Of a stretch of 64,000 nucleotides of DNA, positions 48,085-57,583 are shown in pieces (within the stretch, counting starts at the first letter, position 1; every line of letters begins with the position of its first letter). The position numbers were made by a program, and so were the translations under genes. The notes under the pieces are model-generated. The model was not told the origin of the DNA. It worked only from the letters and a program-made list of their open reading frames with translations, and did no database searches. The stretch is from Aeromonas taiwanensis (GTDB lineage: Bacteria; Pseudomonadota; Gammaproteobacteria; Enterobacterales; Aeromonadaceae): contig NZ_CDDD01000059.1 in assembly GCF_000820165.1 (NCBI RefSeq), positions 1 to 64,000 of the forward strand, written 5' to 3'.

Positions 48085-48662
48085 AGTTGTTTTCCCGCCT
48101 TTATTTACGGGTGATGCAGTGGGCTCGCCACAAGCATGCCCCCCGGTACCTTGCCATCACCGCGTTTATCGAGTCCATCTTCTGGCCCATCCCGGTGGAT
48201 GTGATGCTGGCCCCCATGGCGCTCGGTAAGCCCCAGCGGGCTTGGCAATATGCCGCGATCGCGACCCTGTTTTCTGTGCTGGGTGCCCTGCTGGGCTATC
48301 TGCTCGGCTATGCCCTGTGGGAGCCTGTCGTCCAGCCGCTGGTGGCCTCGGTCGGTTATGAGGACAAGATTGCCCTGGCCGAACAGTGGTTCGAGCAGTG
48401 GGGCATCTGGGTGATTTTTATTGCCAGTTTCACGCCGATCCCCTACAAGGTGTTTACCGTCACGGCCGGCTTGCTCCACATGGCACTGCTGCCCTTCATC
48501 CTGACCTCGCTCATCGGCCGTGGCATGCGCTTCTTCCTGGTGGCGGGGCTGATGCGCTGGGGTGGCGAGAAGATGGAGCGCAAGCTGATGCACTATGTGG
48601 ACGTGCTCGGTTGGCTCTGTATTGGTTTGGCCGTTGCGGCCTATTTCTGGTTTAGTCGTTAA
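48081..48662 (+). CDS. yqaA: YqaA-type DedA/SNARE-associated membrane protein
   Basis: A 193-residue inner-membrane protein of the YqaA group, distantly related to DedA lipid-flippase proteins. It has about four membrane helices and an amphipathic reentrant segment [20 protein letters not shown]. The proline-rich [18 protein letters not shown] resembles the second DedA reentrant motif. The start is GTG in the pcm stop (GTGA). In E. coli yqaA lies elsewhere, so its place between pcm and nlpD is a lineage feature. Its exact transport role is unknown. Confidence 0.9.
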   Translation: MKLFSRLYLRVMQWARHKHAPRYLAITAFIESIFWPIPVDVMLAPMALGKPQRAWQYAAIATLFSVLGALLGYLLGYALWEPVVQPLVASVGYEDKIALAEQWFEQWGIWVIFIASFTPIPYKVFTVTAGLLHMALLPFILTSLIGRGMRFFLVAGLMRWGGEKMERKLMHYVDVLGWLCIGLAVAAYFWFSR

Positions 48663-48671
48663 GGATCCACT

Positions 48672-49739
48672 ATGTGTTCGCATGTTTGGCAAGGTAGCGG
48701 AGTCGTCGTGTTGTCATGGCTGCTGCTCGCCTGTTCCTCCAGCAAGACTGCTGCCCCGGTACACAGTCTGGGCAATGATCAGATCGCCTCGACCATCCCG
48801 GTCCGTCAAGGCGTGGCCAAATCCGGCATTCAGGGCAGCGGTTACACTGTGGTCAAAGGGGACACCCTCTACTCCATCGCGTTTCGCTCTGGCATGGACG
48901 TGGATACGCTGATCAGCCTCAATGGCATCACGCCTCCCTACAGCATCTATCCCGGTCAGCAGCTCAGACTGGATGGCAGAGCCCCCACCGCGGTGGCGAG
49001 TGTCGGCAGCCCGGTCAGTCGTGGCAGCGTGACGGGGACGGGCAGTTATCAGGTCCGCCGTGGCGATACTCTGAGCAGCATAGGCCGCCAGTTTGGTGTC
49101 TCCAATCAGGTGCTGGCACAGCGCAACAACCTTCAGGCTCCCTATGACCTGCACGTGGGTCAGGTACTCAACGTGGGGGCTGCGGGGGCCTCCAGCGGCC
49201 AGATGGTGGCGGCGGTTACCCCGACCGTGACCAGCACGGGCCCCAAACCGCTGGCGACGGCGCCAGCAGGTACGACCACACCATTTATTGCTCAGAAAAC
49301 GATTGCTCCTGCCCCGTCAACAGCATACGCTCAGGCGAAAGAACAAAAAAGCGTCAGCTCCCCGTCAACACTCTCCTGGCATTGGCCTACCAAAGGTCGG
49401 ATCGTCGAAGGCTTCTCCGTTGCGGAGCAAGGCAACAAGGGCATCGACATTTCTGGCCAGAAGGGTCAGCCCATCTATGCCGCCAGCGGCGGCAAGGTGG
49501 TCTACGCGGGCAGTGCTCTCAGGGGCTATGGCAAGCTGATCATTCTCAAGCACAACGATGACTACCTCTCTGCCTACGCTCACAATGATGAGCTGAGGGT
49601 CAAAGAGGGAGACAGCGTCAAGGGCGGAGCAGTTATCGCCAATATGGGTAGCACGGATGCGCCGGATGTGCGCTTGCACTTTGAAATCCGGTACAAAGGC
49701 AAGTCGATCAACCCGATGGGCTATTTGCCAAAGCGTTAA
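48672..49739 (+). CDS. nlpD: Amidase activator lipoprotein NlpD with two LysM domains
   Basis: Outer-membrane lipoprotein that activates the septal amidase AmiC. The 355-residue protein has a lipobox with Cys21 (LLLAC). Two LysM peptidoglycan-binding domains follow (58-100 and 126-168), whereas E. coli NlpD has one. After a low-complexity linker (about 170-235) comes a LytM/M23-like domain. The LytM zinc ligands look lost (NKGIDISG and RLHFEIR where active enzymes have His), so it is a non-catalytic activator. In E. coli a main rpoS promoter lies inside nlpD; no consensus was identified here. Confidence 0.95.
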   Translation: MCSHVWQGSGVVVLSWLLLACSSSKTAAPVHSLGNDQIASTIPVRQGVAKSGIQGSGYTVVKGDTLYSIAFRSGMDVDTLISLNGITPPYSIYPGQQLRLDGRAPTAVASVGSPVSRGSVTGTGSYQVRRGDTLSSIGRQFGVSNQVLAQRNNLQAPYDLHVGQVLNVGAAGASSGQMVAAVTPTVTSTGPKPLATAPAGTTTPFIAQKTIAPAPSTAYAQAKEQKSVSSPSTLSWHWPTKGRIVEGFSVAEQGNKGIDISGQKGQPIYAASGGKVVYAGSALRGYGKLIILKHNDDYLSAYAHNDELRVKEGDSVKGGAVIANMGSTDAPDVRLHFEIRYKGKSINPMGYLPKR

Positions 49740-49785
49740 CTCAGAGAGCTAGGTCTTACTCTGGTGCAGGTCAGGGAGACATATC

Positions 49786-50769
49786 ATGAGCCAAGAACAA
49801 CTGGTAATGCAGGATGCAGAGTTAGAGTTCGACGAAGAGCTGGAGGATCAGGAGGCAGAAGAAGTTCAGGAGGTGGCGGCCGAGGCCGAAGAGACCATTT
49901 CCGATGAACTGATGGCGCCCGAACTGAACAAGGTGATGGACGCCACCCAGCTCTATCTGGGGGAGATAGGTTTCTCCCCCTTGCTCACGGCTGAAGAGGA
50001 AGTCTATTACGCCCGCCGTGCCTTGCGCGGCGACAAAGCGGCGCGCAAGCGCATGATCGAATCCAACCTGCGCCTGGTGGTCAAAATTGCCCGGCGCTAC
50101 AACAACCGCGGCCTGGTGCTGCTGGATCTCATCGAAGAGGGCAACCTCGGTCTCATCCGCGCGGTCGAAAAGTTCGACCCCGAGCGCGGGTTCCGTTTTT
50201 CCACCTATGCCACCTGGTGGATCCGCCAGACCATCGAGCGGGCCATCATGAATCAGACCCGCACCATTCGTCTGCCCATCCATGTGGTCAAAGAGCTGAA
50301 CGTCTACCTGCGCACCGCGCGCGAGCTTTCCCATCGTCTCGATCATGAGCCGACCGCCGAGGACATCGCCTCCGCGCTGGATCGCTCGGTCGACGACGTG
50401 AATCGCATGCTCAAGCTCAATGAAAAGATCACCTCGGTGGATACCCCTATCGGCGGCGATCGCGACAAGGCGCTGCTGGACGTGCTCTCCGACGAGCGCG
50501 GCATGGGGCCCGAGCTGGAGTCCCAGGAAGATGACATGCGCAGCAGCATAGTGCACTGGCTGGAAGAGCTTAACCCCAAGCAGCGCGAGGTGCTGGCCCG
50601 TCGTTTTGGCCTACTCGGCTATGAACCGGCGACCCTGGAGGACGTAGGGGCCGAGATCGGTCTGACCCGCGAGCGGGTGCGCCAGATCCAGGTGGAAGGG
50701 TTGCGCCGTCTGCGGGAGATCCTGCTGGGGCAGGGGCTCTCTATCGAGGCCCTGTTTAGAACCAACTAG
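49786..50769 (+). CDS. rpoS: RNA polymerase sigma-S (stationary phase) factor
   Basis: General-stress and stationary-phase sigma factor. The 327-residue protein has an acidic N-terminus (about 11-45). Region 1.2/2 shows [22 protein letters not shown] and [19 protein letters not shown]. Region 3 follows, and region 4 shows [26 protein letters not shown]. It follows nlpD by 46 bases. It ends at a bidirectional terminator shared with convergent tsaD. Confidence 0.98.
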   Translation: MSQEQLVMQDAELEFDEELEDQEAEEVQEVAAEAEETISDELMAPELNKVMDATQLYLGEIGFSPLLTAEEEVYYARRALRGDKAARKRMIESNLRLVVKIARRYNNRGLVLLDLIEEGNLGLIRAVEKFDPERGFRFSTYATWWIRQTIERAIMNQTRTIRLPIHVVKELNVYLRTARELSHRLDHEPTAEDIASALDRSVDDVNRMLKLNEKITSVDTPIGGDRDKALLDVLSDERGMGPELESQEDDMRSSIVHWLEELNPKQREVLARRFGLLGYEPATLEDVGAEIGLTRERVRQIQVEGLRRLREILLGQGLSIEALFRTN

Positions 50770-50796
50770 CCAACGGCGATAGTGCCGTCAGACACG

Positions 50797-50822
50797 AAAA
50801 AGGGGCCATGGGCCCCTTTTTA
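50797..50822. terminator. Bidirectional terminator between rpoS and tsaD
   Basis: AAAAAGGGGCC-AT-GGGCCCCTTTTTA forms a strong stem with A/T tracts on both sides, suitable for both converging genes. Confidence 0.92.
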
Positions 50823-50842
50823 TTGAAACAGGATCTTGTGGA

Positions 50843-51856
50843 TCACACCGGATCCAGCGTATCCAGCGGCCAGCGCGGCACGGCCTTGACGACCAGGGGT
50901 TCGAATACGCCCGCCTTCAGGCGCTGCATGCCTGCATAGGCGATCATGGCGCCGTTGTCGGTGCAGTATTCGGTGCGCGGGTAGAAGACTTCACCGTTCA
51001 GGCTCTCCATCAGCTCGGCGAGCTGGGCCCGCAGATGACGGTTGGCACTGACGCCACCGGCCACCACCAGACGATTGAGGCTGGTCTCCTTCAGGGCGCG
51101 GCGGCACTTGATGGCCAGCGTATCGACAACCGCATCTTCAAACGCCCGGGCGATGTCGGCACGAGTCTGCTCGTCATCGCCATTGGCGGCGATGGTGTTG
51201 GCGGCGAAGGTCTTGAGGCCGGAGAAGCTCATGTCGAGCCCGGGGCGGTCGGTCATGGGACGCGGGAAGGTGAAACGTCCCTTGGAGCCTTTCTCGGCAA
51301 GACGGGAGAGCAGGGGGCCACCGGGGTAGTCCAGGCCCATCAGCTTGGCGGTCTTGTCGAACGCTTCGCCGGCAGCATCGTCGATGGATTCCCCGAGCAG
51401 CTGGTAGCTGCCGATGCCATCGACTCTGACCAGCATGGAGTGGCCGCCGGAGACCAGCAGTGCCACGAAGGGGAACTCGGGAGCCTTCTCTTCCAGCATG
51501 GGGGCCAGCAGGTGGCCTTCCATGTGGTGTACCGCCACGGCGGGTTTGCCCCAGGCCATGGCCAGGGAGCGGCCTATGGTAGCCCCGACCAGGATGGCGC
51601 CCACCAGACCCGGACCTGCGGTATAGGCGATGCCGTCGATCTCATCCTTGCCGATTCCGGCCTCCTTCAGGGCGGCCTGGATCAAGGGGATCGTCTTGCG
51701 GACATGATCCCGGCTGGCAAGCTCGGGAACGACGCCGCCGTAGTCCGCATGCAGCTTGACTTGGCTGTATAACTGGTGGGAAAGGATCCCTTTTTGATCA
51801 TCGAAGATCGCGATCCCGGTTTCGTCACAGGATGTCTCTATGCCCAATACACGCAT
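50843..51856 (-). CDS. tsaD: tRNA threonylcarbamoyladenosine (t6A) synthase catalytic subunit TsaD
   Basis: Transfers threonylcarbamoyl to A37 of ANN-decoding tRNAs, with TsaB and TsaE. The 337-residue ASKHA-fold protein has the metal-binding HHMEGH (His111 and His115), the ATP motifs ETSCDETG near the start and VSGGHSML near the middle, and [13 protein letters not shown] (about 265-277). It is divergent from rpsU, the conserved arrangement. Confidence 0.97.
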   Translation of the reverse strand: MRVLGIETSCDETGIAIFDDQKGILSHQLYSQVKLHADYGGVVPELASRDHVRKTIPLIQAALKEAGIGKDEIDGIAYTAGPGLVGAILVGATIGRSLAMAWGKPAVAVHHMEGHLLAPMLEEKAPEFPFVALLVSGGHSMLVRVDGIGSYQLLGESIDDAAGEAFDKTAKLMGLDYPGGPLLSRLAEKGSKGRFTFPRPMTDRPGLDMSFSGLKTFAANTIAANGDDEQTRADIARAFEDAVVDTLAIKCRRALKETSLNRLVVAGGVSANRHLRAQLAELMESLNGEVFYPRTEYCTDNGAMIAYAGMQRLKAGVFEPLVVKAVPRWPLDTLDPV

Positions 51857-51935
51857 TGCTAAAAAATTTCACTGCTAAAATGAGACGGCTATGGTAACCT
51901 TCGCGGGTTTTTTAAACCAGAGCGATCTCTGCGGG

Positions 51936-51965
51936 TTTACTTTCATTCCCTGTCCAGAGTATAAT
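51936..51965 (+). promoter_or_regulatory. Promoter of the rpsU-dnaG-rpoD cluster
   Basis: A perfect TATAAT at 51960-51965 is preceded by TTTACT 18 bases upstream. It lies about 70 bases ahead of the rpsU ATG. Confidence 0.75.
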
Positions 51966-52023
51966 TTCGCACCATTTTAAGACATGCTGATCGATTGAAG
52001 GTCAGCTAACAATTTATCACTGA

Positions 52024-52251
<228 letters not shown>

Positions 52252-52266
52252 TCAAGGGATCATGCC

Positions 52267-52710
52267 GTGTCTCTGAAGGATCAACTCAAGGATCAGCAAA
52301 AGCTCGCCATGCTTGCCAAAGACAAGGCTCGCCTGGGAGCGATCCGTTTGTTGATGGCCGAGATCAAGCAGCGTGAAGTTGACACTCGTGTCGAGCTCGG
52401 TGATCAGGAGATCCTCGCCGTTGTGACCAAGATGGTCAAACAGCGTCGTGATTCCATCACCCAATTCGAAGCTGCCGGTCGCCAGGATCTTGCCGACAAA
52501 GAGTCCGCAGAGATCGTTGTGCTGCAGGAATTCCTGCCACAACAGCTGACCGAAGCCGAGATCGACGCTCTGATTGAGCAAGCCGTCGCCGAAAGCGGGG
52601 CTGCCGTCATGGCTGACATGGGCAAGGTCATGGCTGTCTTGAAGCCGAAAATTCAGGGGCGTGCCGATGTCGGCGCCGTCAGTGCGCAGGTGAAAACCCG
52701 CTTGGCGTAA
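52267..52710 (+). CDS. yqeY: GatB/YqeY-domain protein
   Basis: A 147-residue YqeY protein, related to the tRNA-binding tail of the amidotransferase GatB; its role is not settled. It is all helical, with SLKDQLKDQQKLAMLAKDKARLGAIR at the start and ADMGKVMAVLKPKIQGRADVGAVS near the end. The start is GTG, since the upstream ATG at 52262 meets a stop at once. It sits between rpsU and dnaG, an insertion relative to E. coli found in several gammaproteobacteria. Confidence 0.9.
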   Translation: MSLKDQLKDQQKLAMLAKDKARLGAIRLLMAEIKQREVDTRVELGDQEILAVVTKMVKQRRDSITQFEAAGRQDLADKESAEIVVLQEFLPQQLTEAEIDALIEQAVAESGAAVMADMGKVMAVLKPKIQGRADVGAVSAQVKTRLA

Positions 52711-52736
52711 CAGGCAACTCTCTTGTTTGGTCAAAG

Positions 52737-52770
52737 AAGCCGTGCTTCCCTGGGAATGCGCGGCTTTTTT
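52737..52770 (+). terminator. Intra-operon terminator before dnaG
   Basis: AAGCCGTGC and GCGCGGCTT form a 9-bp stem (one G-T pair) followed by six T residues. E. coli also has a terminator between rpsU and dnaG that keeps primase low. Confidence 0.88.
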
Positions 52771-52798
52771 ATTTTCTATGCAATGAAACAGGACGGTT

Positions 52799-54586
52799 AT
52801 GGCAGGCAGGATCCCGCAATCCTTTATCGATGATCTGCTCGTACGCACCGACATAGTCGAACTAATCGACTCCCGTGTGCGGCTGAAGAAAGCCGGTAAG
52901 AATTACCAGGCTTGCTGCCCCTTTCATAACGAAAAAAGCCCCTCCTTTACCGTCAGCCAGGAGAAGCAGTTCTACCACTGTTTCGGCTGTGGCGCCCACG
53001 GCAATGCCATCGGCTTTGTCATGGAGTACGACGGGCTCGAGTTTCCCGATGCCATCGAGGAGCTGGCCAGCCTGCATGGCATGCAGGTGCCGCGCGAGCA
53101 AACCTCGGGTGGGTCTGGCAATAGCCAGCCGGCCGTCAGCAAGGATCTGTTCGAGCTGATGAACCAGATCGCCCGCTTCTACGAGAGCAACCTGAAAAGT
53201 GCTCCCCAGGCAGTGGAGTACCTTAAAGGGCGCGGTCTGACTGGCGAGGTGGTCAAGCGCTTCAACATAGGCTATGCCCCGGGTGACTGGGATCAGGTGA
53301 GGAGGCGGTTTGGTGCCAGCCGGGATCACGAGCAACTGCTTATCTCCGGTGGCATGTTGATCCCCCGCGACAGCGGCCCCGGCAGCTATGATCGTTTTCG
53401 CGATCGCATCATGTTCCCGATCCGGGACAAGCGCGGCCGGGTCATCGGCTTTGGCGGTCGTGTGCTGGGTGACGGCACCCCCAAGTACCTGAACTCCCCT
53501 GAAACCCCCATCTTCCACAAGGGGAGGGAGCTGTTCGGTCTCTACGAGGTGAAGCAGGCACACAAGGATCCTCGCCGGATCCTGGTGGTGGAGGGCTACA
53601 TGGATGTGGTGGCACTCGGTCAGTACGACATCGACTACGCGGTGGCGGCGCTGGGCACCGCCACCACCAGCGACCATATCCACACCCTGTTTCGCACTAC
53701 CGCCGAAGTGGTCTGCTGCTATGACGGGGACAATGCCGGTCGTGAGGCGGCCTGGCGGGCGCTGGATAACGCGCTGTCCCATCTGCAGGATGGTCGTGAA
53801 CTCAAGTTCGTCTTTCTGCCGGATGGGGAGGATCCCGACTCGCTGGTACGCCAGATTGGCAAGGAGGGGTTCGAAGCCCTGCTGGACAAGGCCCAGCCTT
53901 TTGCCGACTTCATGTTCGAGCGCCTGGGGCGCGATGCCGCCCTCTCGGGTGAAGCGGGCAAGTTCGAAGTGGCCAACAAGGCTGCGGAACTGATACGCCG
54001 CGTACCGGAAGGCTTCACCCGCGAGGGGTTGATCACCCGCCTCTCCAGCATGATGCGCTGGGGGGAGAACAAGCAGCGGATCGCCGAGTTGTTTGCCAGA
54101 AGCAGTCAGCCCAAGGCCGAGGTGAGCAAGCCCAAGGCGGCCAAACTGACCCCGCTGCGCCGGGCGTTGGCCCTGATGGTGCAATATCCGGCGATCACCG
54201 CCGAGTTGCCGGCCATGCCTGAGCTGGCCGATCTGCGTCTCCAGGGGATCCGGTTCCTGCTGCAGCTGCACCAGCAGATCCTGACTCAGCCCGGGGTGAC
54301 GACGGGCATCCTGCTGGAGCATTGGCGTGGCACCAAGGAAGGAGAAATCCTGGCCCAGCTGGCGATGCACGATCTGTTTGAAGAGGTAAAGCTCGACCAG
54401 GAGCCCGATATTCTGGGAGAATTGCAGGATACCTTCGTCGGTTTCATCAACCTGTTCCTGAAGCAACGCATCGAGGAATTACAGGCCAAGGTGGTGCAAG
54501 AAGGGCTAAGCTCTGAGGAGACACAAGAGCTGATGATGCTGATCAGAGAGGTGCAGATTGAGAAAAGAAATGAGAGTGGGGCTTGA
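52799..54586 (+). CDS. dnaG: DNA primase
   Basis: Makes RNA primers for replication. The 595-residue protein has an N-terminal zinc ribbon (Cys40, His43, Cys61, Cys64 in CCPFHNEKSPSF and HCFGCGAHGN). The polymerase/TOPRIM core shows RFRDRIMFPIRDKRGRVIGFGGRVL, VEGYMDVV and YDGDNAGREAA. A C-terminal helicase-interacting domain follows (about 440-595). It is placed after a terminator, fitting low expression. Confidence 0.97.
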   Translation: MAGRIPQSFIDDLLVRTDIVELIDSRVRLKKAGKNYQACCPFHNEKSPSFTVSQEKQFYHCFGCGAHGNAIGFVMEYDGLEFPDAIEELASLHGMQVPREQTSGGSGNSQPAVSKDLFELMNQIARFYESNLKSAPQAVEYLKGRGLTGEVVKRFNIGYAPGDWDQVRRRFGASRDHEQLLISGGMLIPRDSGPGSYDRFRDRIMFPIRDKRGRVIGFGGRVLGDGTPKYLNSPETPIFHKGRELFGLYEVKQAHKDPRRILVVEGYMDVVALGQYDIDYAVAALGTATTSDHIHTLFRTTAEVVCCYDGDNAGREAAWRALDNALSHLQDGRELKFVFLPDGEDPDSLVRQIGKEGFEALLDKAQPFADFMFERLGRDAALSGEAGKFEVANKAAELIRRVPEGFTREGLITRLSSMMRWGENKQRIAELFARSSQPKAEVSKPKAAKLTPLRRALALMVQYPAITAELPAMPELADLRLQGIRFLLQLHQQILTQPGVTTGILLEHWRGTKEGEILAQLAMHDLFEEVKLDQEPDILGELQDTFVGFINLFLKQRIEELQAKVVQEGLSSEETQELMMLIREVQIEKRNESGA

Positions 54587-54706
54587 TATTTGAGTGAGTA
54601 GTCCCAATATGAATAGCGTTGCCCGAATCGACGGGATTGAAAGCAAACACTTTATAACCACCTGGCCCCGACAACACTGCGGGCAGGGGTTTCTCATGAC
54701 CGACGC

Positions 54707-54737
54707 CGCAACCAGACATAGCATGTCTGGCGGTTTT
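54707..54737 (+). terminator. Hairpin between dnaG and rpoD
   Basis: CCAGACAT and ATGTCTGG pair around an AGC loop, with a G-rich close and TTTT. The 222-base dnaG-rpoD gap also contains TTGAAA and TATAAC, but not at promoter spacing. Confidence 0.7.
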
Positions 54738-54808
54738 CTATTAGAATTGGCTATTTGCGCAGCAGCGCACTGTACGCGCAACCTAGCAACACCAACCGGA
54801 TGAGTTCT

Positions 54809-56665
54809 ATGGAGCAAACCCCGCAGTCTCAGCTTAAACTCCTCGTTGCCAAAGGTAAAGAACAGGGCTACCTGACTTATGCCGAGGTGAACGATCACCT
54901 CCCGCAAGACATTGTCGATTCAGACCAGATCGAAGACATCATCCAGATGATCAATGATATGGGCATTCAAGTGGTTGAAAACGCTCCGGATGCCGATGAC
55001 CTTATCATGGCTGAAGGTGGTACCGCCGATGAAGACGCTGCCGAAGCAGCGGCCCAGGCACTGGCATCTGTTGAATCCGAGATTGGTCGCACGACCGATC
55101 CCGTCCGCATGTACATGCGAGAAATGGGTACCGTCGAACTGTTGACCCGTGAAGGCGAGATCGATATCGCCAAGCGGATCGAAGACGGGATCAACCAGGT
55201 ACAAAGCTCCGTGGCCGAGTACCCGGAAGCCATCACCTATCTGCTCGAGCAGTACGACAAGTATGAAGCCGAGCAACTGCGCCTCTCCGACATCATCTCT
55301 GGCTTTATCGACCCGAACGAAGTGGATGACGTGGCGCCGACCGCCACCCACATCGGCTCCGAGCTCAGCGAAGATGACCTCGCCGATGAGGATGAAGACG
55401 AAGACGAAGACGAAGACGAAGACGGCGACAATTCCGACGACGACGGCGACGGCGGTCCGGATCCGGAAGTCGCGCGCGAGAAGTTCGGTGAACTGCGCGC
55501 CCAGTATGAAGTGACTCGTCTCTCCATTCAGCAGAATGGTCGTGCCCACGACGACACCCAGAACGCCATCGCCCAGCTGGCCGATGTCTTCCGTCAATTC
55601 CGCCTGATGCCCAAGCAGTTCGATCGCCTGGTCAACAACATGCGGGAGATGATGGAGCGTGTCCGCGTGCAGGAACGCATCATCATGAAGCTCTGCGTTG
55701 AACAGGCCAAGATGCCGAAGAAGACCTTCGTCGCTGCCTTCACCAACAATGAGTGCGAGACTGCCTGGTTCGAATACCAGAAGCAGGCCGGCAAGGCCTG
55801 GTCTCCCCGCCTGCTCGAGATGGACGAAGAGATCCTGCGTTCCATCGGCAAGCTGCAGCAGATCGAAGAAGAGACAGGCCTGTCGATTGCCCAGATCAAG
55901 GATATCAACCGTCGCATGAGCATCGGTGAGGCCAAGGCCCGCCGTGCGAAGAAAGAGATGGTCGAGGCCAACCTGCGTCTGGTTATCTCCATCGCCAAGA
56001 AGTATACCAACCGCGGTCTGCAGTTCCTGGATCTGATCCAGGAAGGCAACATCGGCTTGATGAAGGCGGTCGACAAGTTTGAATATCGTCGTGGCTACAA
56101 GTTCTCGACCTACGCCACCTGGTGGATCCGTCAGGCCATCACCCGCTCCATCGCGGATCAGGCCCGTACCATACGTATCCCGGTGCACATGATCGAGACC
56201 ATCAACAAGCTCAACCGTATCTCCCGTCAGATGCTGCAGGAGATGGGTCGCGAACCGAACCCGGAAGAGCTGGCCATGCGCATGGGCATGCCGGAAGACA
56301 AGATCCGCAAGGTATTGAAGATCGCCAAAGAGCCCATCTCCATGGAGACGCCCATCGGCGATGATGAAGACTCCCACTTGGGCGATTTCATCGAAGATAC
56401 CACTTTGGCCCTGCCGGCCGATGCGGCCACCAGCGAGAGCCTGCGCAACGCGACCCGCGAGGTGCTGGCCGGCCTGACCGCCCGCGAAGCCAAGGTGCTG
56501 CGCATGCGTTTCGGTATCGACATGAACACCGACCACACCCTCGAGGAAGTGGGCAAGCAGTTCGACGTCACTCGTGAACGTATCCGTCAGATCGAAGCCA
56601 AGGCCCTGCGCAAACTGCGCCACCCGAGCCGCTCGGAAGTGCTGCGCAGCTTCCTGGACGAGTAA
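54809..56665 (+). CDS. rpoD: RNA polymerase sigma-70 (vegetative) factor
   Basis: Primary sigma factor. The 618-residue protein keeps region 1.1 ([20 protein letters not shown] at 1-20), the non-conserved region with an acidic run (about residues 190-220), region 2 ([22 protein letters not shown] in part), region 3 and region 4 ([17 protein letters not shown]). ATG 54809 is fixed by family alignment. Within the acidic run five perfect GAAGAC units (55394-55423) form a tandem array. It ends at a strong terminator. Confidence 0.98.
   Translation: MEQTPQSQLKLLVAKGKEQGYLTYAEVNDHLPQDIVDSDQIEDIIQMINDMGIQVVENAPDADDLIMAEGGTADEDAAEAAAQALASVESEIGRTTDPVRMYMREMGTVELLTREGEIDIAKRIEDGINQVQSSVAEYPEAITYLLEQYDKYEAEQLRLSDIISGFIDPNEVDDVAPTATHIGSELSEDDLADEDEDEDEDEDEDGDNSDDDGDGGPDPEVAREKFGELRAQYEVTRLSIQQNGRAHDDTQNAIAQLADVFRQFRLMPKQFDRLVNNMREMMERVRVQERIIMKLCVEQAKMPKKTFVAAFTNNECETAWFEYQKQAGKAWSPRLLEMDEEILRSIGKLQQIEEETGLSIAQIKDINRRMSIGEAKARRAKKEMVEANLRLVISIAKKYTNRGLQFLDLIQEGNIGLMKAVDKFEYRRGYKFSTYATWWIRQAITRSIADQARTIRIPVHMIETINKLNRISRQMLQEMGREPNPEELAMRMGMPEDKIRKVLKIAKEPISMETPIGDDEDSHLGDFIEDTTLALPADAATSESLRNATREVLAGLTAREAKVLRMRFGIDMNTDHTLEEVGKQFDVTRERIRQIEAKALRKLRHPSRSEVLRSFLDE
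55394..55423 (+). repeat. GAAGAC hexanucleotide repeat within rpoD
   Basis: Five uninterrupted copies of GAAGAC encode Glu-Asp pairs in the acidic non-conserved region. Changes in copy number would keep the frame. Confidence 0.9.
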
Positions 56666-56702
56666 CCCTCGACCATCTGCTCCGGCTTGGAGCCGCAGCC
56701 AA

Positions 56703-56730
56703 AAAGCCCCGCCATGCGGGGCTTTGTTTT
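56703..56730 (+). terminator. Terminator after rpoD
   Basis: AAAGCCCCGC-CAT-GCGGGGCTTT stem with GTTTT following. Confidence 0.9.
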
Positions 56731-56799
56731 ATCCGCCGTATGGGATGACCGAGTCCCTGTCGAGATGGACAAAATCTCGCCAAGTGGTTGATATGACTA

Positions 56800-56828
56800 T
56801 GGACGGGTTATCTCGCATCCCCTATAAT
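56800..56828 (+). promoter_or_regulatory. Promoter of the tRNA-Ile2 gene
   Basis: A perfect TATAAT (56823-56828) is preceded by TGGACG 17 bases upstream. It lies 22 bases before the tRNA. Confidence 0.7.
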
Positions 56829-56850
56829 CCACGCCGCAAACCAGCATCAT

Positions 56851-56927
56851 GGCCCCTTAGCTCAGTTGGTTAGAGCAGTCGACTCATAATCGATTGGTCG
56901 CCCGTTCAAGTCGGGCAGGGGCCACCA
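56851..56927 (+). tRNA. tRNA-Ile2 with CAU anticodon (lysidine type)
   Basis: A 77-base tRNA with encoded CCA. The acceptor GGCCCCT pairs with AGGGGCC, the D-arm TTAGCTCAGTTGGTTAGAGC is standard, and the loop CTCATAA carries anticodon CAU. It is called isoleucine, not methionine, because it closely resembles E. coli ileX. CAU is modified to lysidine by TilS to read AUA. The position after rpoD is also conserved with ileX. Confidence 0.93.
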
Positions 56928-56937
56928 CATTTCAGCC

Positions 56938-56966
56938 AAAGCCGCTCCTCGTGAGCGGCTTTGTCG
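56938..56966 (+). terminator. Terminator after tRNA-Ile2
   Basis: AAAGCCGCTC-CTCGT-GAGCGGCTTT stem, 11 bases past the tRNA. Confidence 0.85.
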
Positions 56967-56977
56967 TTTCTGGCGTG

Positions 56978-57448
56978 TCACCAGCGTCTGTCCAGATCCT
57001 CGGCATAGAGGGCGATGGCGCGCCGATAGGGTGCGATCGCGGGATCCGTGGTCGTTGCCGCCAGCACCGCCAGCAGGCTCTCCATCCCCTCCTTGTGGCG
57101 TCCCAGGTTGTAGCAGGTCATGGCACGAAACACCTTGAACTCCACGGCATCGGGGAAGCGGGCCAGCGCCTCATCGAAGGTGGCCAGGGCCTCGGCATAG
57201 TGCCCCGTGGTGCGATATGAGCTGCCGAGGCCGAGCCAGGCACCGCGCAAGGATGCATTGCCCAGCCCCAGTTCGATTGCCTTGCGGTAGAGCGGGATGG
57301 CCTGGGCCTCGCGCCCGAGCATGTCGTGCAGACTGGCCACCTCATAATGCAGCTCGGCGTGGGCCGGGTGTTCGATGAGTTGCAACAGGCTGTGCTGGCG
57401 GGCTTCCTCGATCCGTCCCTCGGCCTTGAGAGTATTCAACTGTTTCAT
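56978..57448 (-). CDS. TPR-repeat protein, function unknown
   Basis: A 156-residue soluble protein made of about four tetratricopeptide repeats. For instance, residues 34-66 include HYEVASLHDMLGREAQAIPLY, and SSYRTTGHYAEALATFDEALARFP lies at about 77-100. TPR arrays bind partner proteins, but no enzyme domain is present. It has no signal peptide. It follows the amylase gene on the same strand, but a strong terminator lies between, so it is probably separate. Confidence 0.8.
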   Translation of the reverse strand: MKQLNTLKAEGRIEEARQHSLLQLIEHPAHAELHYEVASLHDMLGREAQAIPLYRKAIELGLGNASLRGAWLGLGSSYRTTGHYAEALATFDEALARFPDAVEFKVFRAMTCYNLGRHKEGMESLLAVLAATTTDPAIAPYRRAIALYAEDLDRRW

Positions 57449-57522
57449 ATGCGCTCCTGCATGGGGATGAAGGATCAGTATGCCTGTCTATGGGGTGGCG
57501 GGGAACGTGCCATGGGGCCATG

Positions 57523-57553
57523 AAAAAGGCCTCCCGCCGATGGCGGGAGGCCT
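57523..57553 (-). terminator. Terminator after the alpha-amylase gene
   Basis: AGGCCTCCCGCC and GGCGGGAGGCCT form a 12-bp stem. On the minus strand five T residues follow. Confidence 0.93.
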
Positions 57554-57583
57554 GGTTACAATGCATTGGGCGTGTGTCCAGCC

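Noticed and set aside
54587-54808. Heat-shock promoter before rpoD
   Set aside because: TTGAAA and CCCCGA occur, but the spacing (about 23 bases) is too wide for the sigma-32 consensus.
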